From NCBI RefSeq assembly GCF_035582795.1, contig NC_134382.1:11102501-11166500 (forward strand): a stretch of DNA of 64,000 nt, written 5' to 3'. Below, piece after piece: positions 34,611-48,494 of the stretch. A model generated the notes under the pieces. It was not told the origin of the DNA. It did no database searches and saw only the letters and a program-made list of their open reading frames with translations. Positions within the stretch are counted from its first letter, which is position 1. Each line of letters starts with the position of its first letter. The position numbers and the translations under genes were made by a program. This DNA is from Mycteria americana. Taxonomy: Eukaryota; Chordata; Aves; Ciconiiformes; Ciconiidae.

Positions 34611-35650
34611 GGGAAGGGATGCGCGTGCTGGTGCGCTGCTTGGGCGGGCGGGCGAGCCACGGACGCCGGCCGGGAGGCCGGGGAGAGCTCCCCCGAACTG
34701 CTGCTGCTCAGGCTGAAGGGCTGCCCGGCCGGCCTGCGCCAACAGGGACGAGGAATCGCCAAGCTGTGGGCAGCCGGGCTGGAAGAGGCCGACTGGTCAA
34801 AACTGCTGCTAGATACCGATTAGCTCAAGGGAGAGACTAAGCTCTCTGGGTTCGGTGGGGTTTTGTCCGGTTACAACTATGAATTGGGTGATGTCTGGGG
34901 AATGTATAATACCTTTGCCACGTATGTTTTCTCATCCCATCGGGAAACTGCAAACCTTCTCTGTGCTAGGAAACTCCTCCTCCTCCAAAGAGGGTGGAGG
35001 AGGAGGGAGTCTGTGTGAAGAGTCTGAAAAGTAAATGGCCACATGTTTTAATTTTAATGTAATATTATACCTGCCCATTTGTCCATATATATCAATCTTA
35101 GATATTCTAAGGCTCCATAGGAGTGAGCGTCAATGCATACCGACCTCTGTGCGATCTGCCTCCTCTTCAGCGGGCCCGGGCAGTAGGGGAGTTGTGTGAT
35201 TTGGCATCGTTCAAGTGAAAACAGGACTTCTTCCTGCGCCGAGGGACCGGCGCATTTAAAAGAAGAGAGCAGCCCTTTTTCTGGACAGGCAGCGCTGGGG
35301 ATTAGCAACATCGGATTTCTTCCTAGAAGGTCTCTTCTTACGGTGATTTTTCGTGACTTTGTTTTGCATGATCGGCTCAAATGTGTGTATGGGGGGGGAT
35401 ACCGTTTGCTCCGTTTCCTGGCCCTTCGTTAAACCCTAAGGTGCTGTTTTAAGACGACGATGACTGTCCCTTTTCTCAGCCCAGAATTCAAATGTGGACT
35501 GTAAAAGGGACCATAGTAAACTTAGAACCTGGCAGGTCTGGTTTGGGATTTGATCATTTCCATCCAAGTACTACAGCTGAGTTGACTTTTGTTTTCGCTG
35601 TTTGTTTTTTGAGTCTGGATTTGTAATAAAAACCCCGGAATCTTTAACCT
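34611..35650 (+). other. PHF13 3' UTR
   Basis: About 1 kb with no coding signal follows the PHF13 stop and ends near an AATAAA at 35625-35630. T-rich sequence precedes the signal. This matches the kilobase-scale 3' UTR of mammalian PHF13. Confidence 0.5.
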
Positions 35651-38600
35651 ATTGGTTGCAAATTATACAGATAAAAGCAAACGCAGGCTATGCAGCTAGC
35701 AAGATGAAGTGCAATGAAGATCCATCCGGTGCGGGGGAGGACAGGAGAGCACCGAGGCCCCTGCCAACGCTGCTGTCCCTCAACGGGACTTCCTGGGGCC
35801 TCAGCCTGAGGGAAATCTGTTCAGAAACGTGACAAGGGAGTCCAGGCTCGTACCCAAGGCCAGCGAGATGGCGGCGTTGTTCCTCGATGACCAGAGCGAG
35901 CCGTATGTATTGCACAAATTCGGCTTATGTTTTGAGGTATTTCTCTGAAGTTATGCCTGATGAACAACGTGTGCTCTGTGTGGTGAGACTGTGAGGCAAG
36001 GGGAGTCACTGGCTGGTACCGCGGCCGAAGTGAGACTAGCCGTACCGGTAGGAACGTGTCCACGTTAGTCCTGCACATACACTGAGTTAGACCACCGCCT
36101 CATCCGAGTACTGGCTCATCAGGAGATGCATCCTGGCGATGACCACGGGTCTTGCCAGTATGCAGTCAGGTACCCTCCTTCGGACGTCTGACACAGGGCT
36201 GCCAAAGCTTCAGGCAGACAGTCCAGCACCGCAGTGCCCTTTGGCTCCGCGGCCTGGGATGCAGGGCTGTGAAGGGTCTGCTGGCCCAGGTCAGGATGAC
36301 GTGCCTGCACCCCTGCACGACGTGCAACTGTTCTTCAGTCCTGCTTCTTTACAAAAATCCTGTTCCACCGAGCTGCAACAACTGACTCTGGGTTCTGAAA
36401 ACCAGTTCCAGCTTCTGTAAAATCTTAAGACCATGACCGTGGTACGCTGCCTTCCAGAAGCTATGTGGAACCACTGAGGATTTTGCCAAAGACTTGCCCC
36501 CAACAGCTGCCTGACTGTTCTTTGCAGCCAGAAAAATAACCAAAGTTCTCAAATGCTGCCATTTCACTCTGCAAACAGGCTTTGGAAGATCCCGGTCACA
36601 AGCTGCGTAAGGGCTGGACCTGCTCTGAAAATTGGTCTCTCTGTGTTTACAGCATGTCTGCAATTCAACTGGACCTCCGTGGAACGTGTTCCTGAAGCTT
36701 TTATGGGAGAAATGGCAAACGGCCAAGCGAACTGCCTCTTTTTCACAGAGGTTCGATACTAATCAATGTGACTGACTCTTGTTCTGTTACCTTTTCAGAT
36801 TTATCCCAATAGATGGTGTCTGACAAGTCCAGCACGTTACAGTATCAGCAGAGAAAAAAAACCCCATCTCCATTCTTTTAGTTCATCACTTTCAGCCATG
36901 TATAATTATAGTTTAATTCAGAACTTTATTTTTTCATTAAAACTGTTTTAATGAACCATGTTTTTTTCTTAAATGTGAAACAAGTGAACAATGATTTTGT
37001 TTTATTCCAAACTCAGGAGACTGCTGTTATGATTTACTGGTGGGTAGAGCAGTTGTGCCAGGTGGCAGCAAGACTTGCCGCTTCAAGCGCTCTTCCCTAA
37101 ACGATACATAAAGTCAGGTATGGATAGGAAGTGCTGCAAATGTATCTTTCATGTGCTGACAGGTATCCCCACCTCTCTTTGTAGCAGTCGCTCCTTGCCC
37201 AGCCTTTGCTGTGAGTAAGGTAAATTGTGGTGGAGCCCCGTAGGTGGGGCAGGGCGGTGCGACGGGCGGCAGGCGATGCCGGCTGCTGTAGGAGCCCAGA
37301 GTGGCTGAAGGCAGCCGGGACGCTGTGCTGGGCTCGCTGACAGGGACCTGCCGAAAGGCGTGAAGGCTGGCGCAAGCCCGGGAGAGAGGGCTTGGGTCAG
37401 GATGCCTACGGCGTTGGCAGTGCAGTCCTGGCAGGGGTCCTTCGTGGAGAGCGCCTGAAGGCAGGCTTGGCGTGTAGAAGCCGGGCGTGGGGCAGGGCAA
37501 ATCACACCAGGTGAGACTGCTGGCCACAGTGACCCCATGCCTGTCCCACTTGCCTGAGAGCCAGGTCCCTGCAGCCTCAGAGACACACCTTGGGCCGTGC
37601 TGCATCTGCCCGCGAAGACTGGCCTCTCAGCCGGACCCAACCCAAAACCCCTTTAAACCCTCTGGGAGCTGTGCTGAAGGAGAGCTCCTTCCCTCCCACC
37701 CCCGCCCCACCGCAGGGCAGCACCGAGGACCCCAATTCACCAAAGGGGTGCTGGTGCCTTGGTGCCGCCCCTCAGCTCCTGTACGTGCCAAGACCTCGAA
37801 CGGTGCTGCTGCTCAGCCAGCTGCGTTCAAAGCAGCAGCCTTAACACCCTGGCAAACTTAAAAGATGGCTCGACTCTTTGGAAATGGCACTGGATCGTAT
37901 TAGAAGCTAAGCTCTGGTTGCTTATAGCTTCTATTTTAATTCTATTTGTAATTTTGTATTATATAGAGTGATAAACAAGTCCCAGAGGAGTTGTAGCTGC
38001 AAAATGGCAGCTTCTCAGAGAGCAGAAATGGTGATGTTGAAAGCAGTGGTTTCTCGAGTGGGGCTATTCTTGCAGTCTCTTTAAAACTTTGCACTGATAG
38101 AAAATAAGGAAGAGAGGAGGAGGGGGGCTGGAGTAAGTATTCAGCAGGAGACTGACCCAGTACCTGGCTCCAATGGAGGAGACAGACAGGACAGGCAGCG
38201 GACTCCACCGTGTGGACACAATTCAGCAATGCTTTGACAATTACAAACGCTGCAGGGAAGCAGAAATGGAGCTCACGCATTAACTACTGCAGAAGAACCT
38301 GCTGCAGCAGCCTCGTGGATGGGGAAGGGCACTCCCAGTACTTGAAAGGAGGGGAAAAGCAAGAGTCTGAATCCTTGGTGGGCTGATCTGGCAGGAAAAA
38401 ACAAGCTATATACTTTTTATGATGTTTAGCAAGGGAACGGGGCAAGGCCTGTGTCAGTATTAATTGTGAGGGATTTTACTTTAACAAGAGTTGCAAATTC
38501 AAATGTTCAAAGTACAAAGTTAAGGTTCATCTGTCCCTTGCACAAACTTCTTTGCAATTAGAGAGAAAGATAATTGTGAGGTGCTGGGGGAAGACAGCAT

Positions 38601-41010
38601 AGAGGGGGAAGGCAGGAGAACGAAGTAAGTCAGTTCTCTGACGAGAACACAGCTGTGATTAAGAGGAAAGCGCCTGCTTGACTCCAAGCCCTGGCCAGGC
38701 AGCTGAGCCGTCTTCAGGTATGAACATGCTGGCCGAGTTGCACAGAGGAGGTTTAGATAGTTTTTACAGGAGAACTGGTGCCTGGAGCTCTGGCTCCTTG
38801 TAGCCTTTCACTGGCTGGGCCACCCTGGGACATGGTTGTTGAAGACGAGAGCATGCACAGCAAGACACGGGAAGACTAAAAAGTAAATCCTAAACCTGTA
38901 TCTCCACCTCAAGAATTTACAGTTTAAAGGCTCTGGCTGAAAGGACTAGCGTGTGTTCCTGGATCCGGGTTAAGGTATTTTAAGCATTTGCTGGGTCAAT
39001 TAGAGACAGATGCATCACCTCACATTTCTGTGGCGTTTTAAAGTTTGCACCCAAAGATGCTACCCTGTTACAGGTTTTAACTGCTGGAGTAGGAACAATG
39101 CGCTCTGCCCCTCAGAAATGTTACTTTTCGAGTGTAGCAATACCATAGGCCATCTTGAAGTGCTGAAGCAGTTTTTAGAATCACATCGCTATTTCTCTAC
39201 ATTTTAATGTAGACTATGCAAGAAAGTGTTTTCATGTCTTTTCATGACAGCAGAAACCGTATCTCAGGAAGTTGTCAGAAATGAGGAGAATTGTTTTATT
39301 GTACAAGCTTTTTTCATGAAAACACTCCTCAGTGTCAGTGCTCTGGTAGATACACGGCTATGCTAAGATTCTTCTTTGTAATTAACAGTAAATGTGTTGT
39401 CACTATTTTGCACTTGCTTCTGCAAAACTTAATTCTCAGTACTCCTGAGAGTATTTTGCCACGTCCTCGTCACTACAGACCAGCTCTCACTCTTGACCAT
39501 ACACTTCATGCACTGACAAGACATGAAAAAGGAATTTCTGGTGGAGATTTCTGCCCAGTTCACCTAGTTACACATACAAGCGATCAACAGAAGTCAATAA
39601 GCAGGATGTGACACAGGGTGCAGTTACATTTACAAAACTTGCAACCCTTGCTTTTCAGGAGTTTATTTTCAAGAGTGTCCTACAGATGCAAAGGGAACGT
39701 GGGCTACTTTTCAGCTGAATATAATTTATTGCACATTTTACATTTAATTTCAGATCAACAGAAGACTGGTCGTAAGTGAAAAAAGCCTGCACCAGGAACT
39801 GGTCACAACTGAAGAGTTTTGTTTTGTTTTGTTTTGTTTTTAATAAAAACAAGTGAACACCCCTTCATTGTATTAACTTGTTTTTTAGAGAGGGGAGCAT
39901 CTCTTTCAGACTGGCTCAAACAAGTCTGCTTTTGGAAATCTAATTCTCCTGTTACAATGACTTGAGCAGAGAGAACCACAGTTGCACAGAAAGGGGGGAC
40001 ACGTACGTGTCAGGAAATGATTTATGGTAGTAGTTGTCAAGAGCAACAACGCACTGCCAAGATACATTTTTTTCCCCTCTCTGTCTCTCACACGTGAGCA
40101 GTGAAGGCTGTTCTAGGACTCACCAAGAGCCGAACTCTGACTGAGAAACAGCCACGATTATTCCTTTTCTCTATGAAAAAGCCGCAGTAGTGTTGGTGTA
40201 CGCAGTGTGTAGTAGATACTGTAAGGCTGCCATTTCCATCTGCTGTGTCACTAGAACAGGACTGCCCTTTTTGCTGGTAAATCATTGGCATGGCTTCTAT
40301 GCAAGATTAATCCAATGGATTTATGTCGTAACTGATGCTTTTTAGAAAGGGCAGCTGAATTTTACGTTTTCAGCTCTTTACCCATTTGCCATCTCTCCTC
40401 ACTTTGGTCCGGTTTACTTGTATAAACTACGTTTCTCTTTTTCCTAGAAATAAATTAGATGGGAAGAGATAGTTGCAGCATCAGAACCAAATGAAATGAA
40501 TTGCTGTCCTCCCCACTTGCTTTCCTCTTTTCTTGAAAACCTTGATAGTACGTGGTTCTAGGTGGCAGAAGAATTAATAAGACTATTGTACCCCGTGTCC
40601 TTGTCTGGAATAGCAGTGTTTGAAATGAGCAGCTGCATGGATTCATGCTGAAGAGGTCCATGTTACTACAAAAGGCAAAGAACTTAATTTCAAACATACT
40701 TGTTCTTAACAAGGACATTTCAAATACAGATTTGAGACAGAAAACAATCTCTGTCCTCTTTCCAACAAAAGGATTTACAGAGGCCTTCCAGGAGGTGGCC
40801 AGAGAACTTAACTTCCCCTCAGGAGCAGAAAAAGGTATGTTACCTACCCCAGGAAGTATGTGGAGAAGTGAGAACAACAGGTCTTCTTCCTTGCTCAGTG
40901 CAAGAAGATATATGTGAGACCGCACAAATGGACTGTGGCCAAATCGCAGCAGGAAAGCATGGCTGCACGACAGGTGGTGCTCAGTGCCCGCTCGCACAAC
41001 CTCAGCAGAA
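35651..41010. other. Intergenic region between PHF13 and DNAJC11; no gene recognised
   Basis: About 5.4 kb in which no frame resembles a known protein. Human has THAP3 here. I looked for its zinc-coordinating THAP signature (C-x2/4-C ... W ... C-x2-H-F) and found none, nor a CpG island that could be its promoter. The stretch 37200-37860 is moderately GC-rich with an isolated donor-like CCAG|GTGAGA near 37510, but no protein-like frame. A short (TTTTG)n tract lies at about 39818-39841. Confidence 0.5.
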
Positions 41011-41037
41011 AGCACTGCGCATTCAGAGTCACGTTGC

Positions 41038-41043
41038 TTTATT
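41038..41043 (-). terminator. Poly(A) signal of DNAJC11 (AATAAA, minus strand)
   Basis: TTTATT on plus reads AATAAA on minus, about 215 bp beyond the DNAJC11 stop codon in exon 16. It is the nearest signal, and the expected end is about 41015-41025. Confidence 0.6.
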
Positions 41044-41258
41044 GGTTACTGGGCCACAATTCAGAGAAGTATTGCCTTGGAGCCACCTGTAGAAGCAGGT
41101 TCTCTCATTCTGTCTCCTAACACAACTGGTAGGACACCGCCTGCTATATGGATAGTAAAAATAAAAATGTCTCTGTTCAACCTTGTAGCGTCCGGGGGAA
41201 GGTTTTGTAGTTTCCGTTGACCCAGGTACCGTTAACGGACGCGCACGCTCTCACCAGA

Positions 41259-44200
41259 TTAGCCATCTGCATCAATTCTGTGAGCTGTCGGATGAGAATG
41301 ATAAATGGATACATGCCACTTTTGTCAGACAAGACATCCTAGCTTGAACTTACCGCTGTACTGGGGAGAGACAGGAACATTTCTCACTGCTAATTGAACA
41401 CGATTCATATACACCTCCAATGTACTTATGGAAGCTTTGTAAGTTGGATATGCTTCTTAAATTGGGCCAGGGAGCTGGTCTAGAGTAAACACGAGGTTTG
41501 TGCCCTTTAGCCAACTGCCGAGACCTACAGGGGTACCAGTAAAACTTGTCACTAGCAGATACCGGTTTCACAAAATTATTCTGGCAGGGAAAATGTTTTG
41601 GTAGATAGATAAATGGGGATGAGGAAGAAGACTGGCTCAGGCCTCCACCTTGCCTTCACACATTCAGTTCAGTCCTCAAAGGGCAATCCAATGCTGTGAA
41701 TTGCCCGGCAGGGACACCAGCAGCTGAGGAGGCCTCTGCTTCTAACCCCAGTTAGATATCTAAGGTTAGGTGGCATGAACAGCTGCAGTGGTGCTGCTGA
41801 ACTCTTTTAGGTCAGGCTCCAGAGGCATATAACGGCCAGCCCATTTCAGTAACCCCAGTTCTGAACCCCAGAACCCCAGTTCTGTGTGCTTCGCCACACA
41901 GAGCTGAAGCAATCCTTTACTGGCTCCTGAAGGAAGAAGCAGGGAGGTCCTTGCTACTTACATTGCTTTGGTATCCTAAGGGCCTCATTGTCAGCTGACA
42001 TCACTTGGTGCAGAACTCCTCGGAACTGATAAAGCACTTTCAGACTCTTCTCCTCACCCACGCAGGGGTCGTAGAAACCCGGCAGTCCAGCCTTGAACCA
42101 GAGAAAGACAGACTGAGCATCAGGGAATGGACTTCGACAGCTCATCAACTGACCAAAACAATTTATTAGTGCCAGAACGAGGTGTCATTAAAAAAAAAGG
42201 AGGTTTTTTGCCAACGAGAAGCTAAGGAATTGCCTCCCCAGTGGCGAGTTCTAAATGCAGAAAAGAGTGAATCAGGGGGGTGGGAAGTTTCTGTTATATA
42301 GCCCCAGAGTCTGTAACACGCACACTGTCCCACGCTGCAAATACAGAGACACTGTTTCTTTGGCACTGGAAAAGCCCAGAGAAACAGAAGTTCCTGGAGG
42401 TTCGTAACACTTGGTATGTAAATGGCTTCTGTAAACCGATCTAGTCACTAGCTCCAAGCACACTGGAGAAATCCCCTGGCAGGACAGCATACAGTTCAAC
42501 TGAAATTCTGAGTCACACATTTGAGCTCTTGAGTCTGGACTTTGACAGAACAGCTACGTACCTTGGATGCCTCTGTAAGGATGAGTTTAGAGTCTTTCAC
42601 CAAGCACTGCAGGGGCACAGTCACATCTATTACTTTCACCTTCTCATTCTTCCTGCTGTTGTCATTAACGAACTTCCCATACCAGGCGTTCACTACAATC
42701 AAACCTGCATTTCACATGAAATCATAGCTGTGATGAAAGGCTTCCCACCGACAGCTGGGTAGATGCTGATGAAAAGACCATCCCGGCATTTTCTCTTGCT
42801 TTCAATGATATTTAAATTTTCCCTGCCTCGACCCATGCTTCTCAAGACAGAAGAATATTTCTCCTGGGGTGTTTGTTAGCAATCTTCAGCACTAGGACAG
42901 AATGACATGACTTCAATGCCACACTGATGTGACAGTCCAAGTGGATGTCAGTCCACTTCGGAACATTCTCTTGGAAATTGCTAGCAAACATCAGAATTCT
43001 GATTTCCATTACGACCCAGGAGCAAACTGTGTAAGCTAGAGACCAGTGAAACCTAAACTTCAGACTATAACTTTTGCACATATTTATACACACACCTCTT
43101 TTGTGAAGAGGTGAATCCAGACTGTTGTCTTCAGCCTGTTGATCCACCTTACAGCATGTCCCAAGATAATATTCAGTGGATCCCTACTACTAAGCTCAGG
43201 CACCGGAAGCCGAATCATAATGGAACTTCCCCACTACATGCACAACAGCAGTTACGCTGTGCTTCATTAGGGGTGGAAATGATGAAATGATACCTTACAT
43301 TTCTCCCCCTCAACCACCCAGCCTTTGTATTGTTCCTTCCTCTCTCCAAATTTATGGAACAAGTAAATGGTGTTGTAATCTCTACCCATTCTGGCTTCCT
43401 CCGCTTCAATTATCCTCCGGACAGACTCTTGCATTAACCGGACCTGTTACGACACAAGGGGCAGAGCAAAAATCAAGCAGTGTCAGACACTGTGTCTGAA
43501 AGAGAAAAGCCCAGAGTGAAAACAGCTTCCTTTAACTAAGGGGAATTAGTTACAGGAAAGACTTACCGCAGCTTCAGCCTCCTGCTTCTTCTGAAGGATG
43601 TCGCTGGCTGTGCTCTCCCTTTGCTTCTCCAGCTCTCTGCCATAAGGAAGTCAACATCACATCAGGTCTACGCAGGGGATGGGATTCAGCCACGAAGTGG
43701 CAGATGTCTACTTACCCACCCCAATTACAACTGACCCACTACCTCACACAAATGAGCTCGGTTTTAAGGTTCTTCCCCACCTTTCAAGATATTTTTGTAG
43801 GCTTCCAGAATTCAGTAGTATTGAGGCAATGAACCACAGGGCCTCAGCTGGATATCCCAGCCTTTGCACCAGGATCCCAGAAGCACTTGAGTGGGACTTC
43901 CCAGCTCTGAATTTAAAACACAGTCTTGTGAGCTCACCTCTCCTTTTGTGCCCTGAGGTAGGGTTTGATGATTAGCCTATGCATGGCGAAGTAGATAACT
44001 AGAGGTCCCACGGTGGCATAGAATACAGCACTGGGAAGCAGCTGATCTGTTAGGTGGACAGGGAAGAAGTAGGTCTGGCTAGCCCTATTCAACCTGGAAC
44101 AAAAAAAGAACAGAGTAAGAGGAAACGCAGAGTTTACTGTGCTTGATTAAGTACACTTAGCAGCAGTGTATGCTGTTGAACAACTGCTGAACCCAAGGAG

Positions 44201-47200
44201 AGATGAATGATGAGCTCAAAAAGGTGAAAATCTGATAAACCGAAACGAGACAATGGTAAGACAGACAGCTGACACCACCCAGAGCCAGACTTTTATGCAG
44301 CAGACATCTCTTGTGATAGTACCTGGCCATTCTAAAGTGGTTTTTTAATCTTAGGAGAATTCATTTGCTCATTAATTTCACCAGGGAAAGGGACCAACAT
44401 CATCATCAAGAGAAAATGCTTATAGAGAAGGTCTATGTTCACAGCACCGGCATGTGCCTTCAAGGAATGAGTAAATTAATGTTATTCTAATGCTTATAAC
44501 AATATTTATTTTAGAAAACATTAGTTTCCTTGGGTCGGAGGTCTTCACGTCTTTACAGTAGTTTCAGCACCCTGGCATGCCCTCTGCTGGCACCAATTAA
44601 AAGTGCACTACAGGACATGAACCATTACAGGGTTCTGCCCCTCTTTGCAAGCTGCATCTTATTAATAGTATCATCACCTACATTAGTTAACAATAATTCA
44701 CTAATTTGAGTACATACTTGTGTACAGTATTTTCGGAAATCTTCCATCCACCTACCATAATGCTCCAAACCTTACTTTAAAGCTGTATTTTCAGAATATT
44801 TTGATACACACACACACACACACTAGTCCTGACACAGGTGGCTCAGGCTCAGAGTAACACCGGCAGAAGGCACACATTGCCTCCGATGGGCACCACTTGT
44901 ATGAGAGGTGAGGGCAGCTGCAACCTTTCATAGCGATATATCAATATACCTGTATTGCCCTAAGATTGGGACCTTCCCACCTGAACATTGGAAACAGAAT
45001 AATGCAGGTTACGGTAAGCCTCTGCAATCTCGAGTTGTAATCTTGAACTGACTTGATTTTCAAAGACACTCCTTGGGGAACACCAACACTGACGGTGGCT
45101 CCTAAAATGCTGTGCCTGGAAATCTTCCTCTCTGCTCCATACTCCACTATGGTCCCAAAGAAACCCGCCCTAGAATGACAGAACCAAAAACTGGTAAGAC
45201 AGGGAAGACTCTTGAATTTCTCTTTACTGAATCCTGTAATTCCCCAACAAGTAAAACATGGCAATACATCTGTGTGCAGCAGATGTTGGCTACTGGAAGA
45301 TTCATGATGTATCTAGAAGGTGAGATTAGCCTTTTCAGTTTGTAAAGTAGTAAACAGACTACAAGAACTCCTGGCTTTATTATTGGTGATGATATAGAGA
45401 TATCACACACAAGTATTTTAAGTTCCACTTATCTGAAGAGGCACACAGAGCTAACCCTCCAAGACATTCACTTCAGCATTTCCCAGATTTAATCAATGAA
45501 AAGCAGATTCCCAAAGACCACAGAAGCATTTGATTTGCGTGGAACCTGGAGGCCTACAACAGTAGGAGAGGACAGATTCTTCAGACCATGAGCAATATGA
45601 ATCTCCTGTTGCACACTTACTTGAGAGAACCTTTCACTCGTGTTTGATCCTCATCCTGAAACTTATGCTGATAACTGACCATCATGAAAGAATGGGGGAT
45701 TCCCAGCTGAAATACAAGAGGCACAAATGCATGAAAATGTACCCTCCGCCACCACTGAATGTTCCCCCAAATTTCCTGTCTTATCCTTTAAGTGGCACAG
45801 AAAACACAGCAATGCTTGCCACTTACTTGTCACAGCCTGCAATCTCTGCAGTCTGCGTTGTGCAACCTGACCCTAATCTGAGCTGATCCACATTAGATAT
45901 GACAATGTTGGGTGCGCAGTGTTGTGCTCTGCCAAATGCAGCTGGTTACCTACATTACGTGTTTGTACAAAACAGTACCAACTGCTCCGTTATCCTCTAG
46001 TCCCCAGCCAAAATACTGCTGGGATGGAAAAGCTGAGGCACATCTCTCCCACAGGGTGGTATCACTGCCCGCTGCGTACAGCAACAGGACTCTCACCTGT
46101 AACGCCACGGTGAAATGGCTGGTTTTTGTATCCCGGACAATACTAGTGTTCATGGCTGACTGGATGCCCCACCGCCACTGTAAGTACCCCATTGTGTTCT
46201 TGTCGAGGTTGCGGGCTAGGACCGTGGTGAGGCCTGGGCGGATCCCACGGGACGAAAACTGCAGGGCACAGTTTGTAGTGATGAAACTAGGAAAAATAGG
46301 GAAAGCCTCATCAGTGATAAAACACAGGCTCCCAGATGGCCTCAAATTCCTTCTTTCCCAGGAGCCTTGCTGAATATGCAGAGACTATCTCGCAAAGAGC
46401 GTGGCACCTGAGGGTTTCAGGAAAAACTCAAACTAATTTAGACTGTACCAACCACAGCACCACCCAGAAGAGCAGGGTCATGCTCCAGTTTATTGGTCTG
46501 TGCCACAACACTGCAGCCAACACAGCAGGCTACCTTTCAGCCTTTGCCCTTCTTGCCCTAGGCAGATACAGTCCTGGTCTTCTGTAGAGGCAGCACACTT
46601 GGCTGCTAGAAGATAGCAGCCCTGCTATTTAATAATCCTCAAGCGTCAGCTCCAAAAACCAGCATTAAAGGACTCTACAGGGAACAAGATCCCTGTATAA
46701 GCTCTGAGGAATGGCGTATTTACTAAATTAGAAAATATAAAAAGAAGGAAGTCTACACTGGCACCTACAACGCTCTAACGTATGTCTTCAATCACAACCC
46801 TTACCTTGTACTCTCCTTTGCAACTTGAGACCTCTATTCATTTGTAAACAGACACCACACTAGCGGCCGATTTGGCATTATTTCCCTAAAACATGACATA
46901 TCATCTCCTCTTTTGCTGTCAGAAACTCTGTCTCACACATGGAAGCCTCAGAAGAGCTCCCCAATTTTTTGTTCTGCTCTCAGAGCAAACTTCTGTTGCT
47001 CTGATTGTGAGATCACACCTCAAGTATCACGAATTCATGACAAGATCAAATACAAATCTAACCATTTGGAACATAGACCTTCCTTAGACTGGAAGTATGA
47101 AAATGAAGGACACCAACACACAAAAAGAATACAAGCATTTTGATCAGTACTAAAGCATGACCTTAAGTCTGAAGAAGTCTACCTTATTTTGTATGATAGA

Positions 47201-48448
47201 AAACAAATCCAGAATTAACATGGAAGATAACTCAAGCTGTTTAGTTCCTTAGTGTGTAATATGAACCATTAGACCATTTTTCTAATATTTACCATCTTGG
47301 TGTAAGATTACGGAATATCTTCAGACCGAAGAGAGGTCCCTGAAGGTCTCCTGCTCCAAACTCCAACTGTTTAAATGCACAATGCCAAATTGTTAGAAGA
47401 AAACATCTTTTACAACAGTGACAGGGTACTTCACAAGCGTCATTTACATCACAGACATTTTACACGTGAGTATCATTCACCACATATTTCAGCATCCTCT
47501 CTTTTCTGCTAGCTTTGCATTCAGAACAATAGGTGTCTCACTGAGTAGGGTCCTCACGAGTAAAACAAAGCCAGTTCCGTAGTGCCACATGCTACTACTA
47601 CTAGCACCTGCTCTGGTTGCTCCAGTGAAAATGGAGAAAACACCTCCATCCCAACCCCGCAACGGCAAACAACAAGGCTTGGCTGCTGCCCTCTGAGGAT
47701 AGAGTCCTGCTCAGGACAGCCTCACAGCAATGTTGTCAGCAGTTCTGCTGCTGCACTGTCTCAGCATCTGCAAAATGCGCCCGCTGCTTCATCCACTAGT
47801 CTGGGTGACTTCCAGGGCTGCTATTCAATGTTTATTTGGTGCTGTTCAGGCTCATTAACAGAAGCAGTTCTTAGACCTGACACTTTTAATGACAAAACCT
47901 GCAAAAGAAGTTCCTACTACATCTGCATCTCCCAAGTAAGTTTATTACACAGGTTTTTAAAAACTTTTTTAGTCAACTGACTCATGACAATATCCACAAG
48001 CTCCTGTATTACCAATATTACAAAATCCTGATGCAAATCTGTCCTGGTTTCAGCTGGAATAGAGTTAATTTTCTTCCTAGTAGCTGGTATAGTGCTGTGT
48101 TTTGGATTTTAGTATGAGAATAATGTTGATAACACACTGATGTTTTAGTTGTTGCTAAGTAATGTTTACACTGGTCAAGGACTTTTCAGCTTCCCATGCT
48201 CTGCCGGGCACACAAGAAACTGGGAGGGGACAGAGCCAAAATAGTTGATCCAAACTGGCCCAAGGGCTATTCCATACCATATGGTGCCATGCTCAGTATA
48301 GAAACCGGGGGGAGTTGGCCAGGGGGTAGGGATCGCTGCTGGGGGACTGGCTGGGCATCGGTCGGCCGGTGGTGAGGGGTTGTATCACTTGTTTTTTTCC
48401 TGGGTTTTGTTCCTCTCTTGCTCTCTTGTTGTTTTCCTTCTCATTACA

Positions 48449-48494
<46 letters not shown>

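Noticed and set aside
36079-36420. A possible repeat or pseudogene between PHF13 and DNAJC11
   Set aside because: I could not match it to CR1, a retrovirus or any protein family, and its frames have no conserved motif.
37149-37861. Overlapping 124-163 codon frames on both strands in the PHF13-DNAJC11 gap
   Set aside because: Both strands are open at once, the composition is low-complexity and there is no splice support or known domain.
41954-42148. DNAJC11 ending at the stop directly after exon 15 (tail ...PKQCK)
   Set aside because: The conserved C-terminus SHRIDADG is found in a separate small exon at 41259-41284 with matching phase and good splice sites, so the spliced end is preferred.
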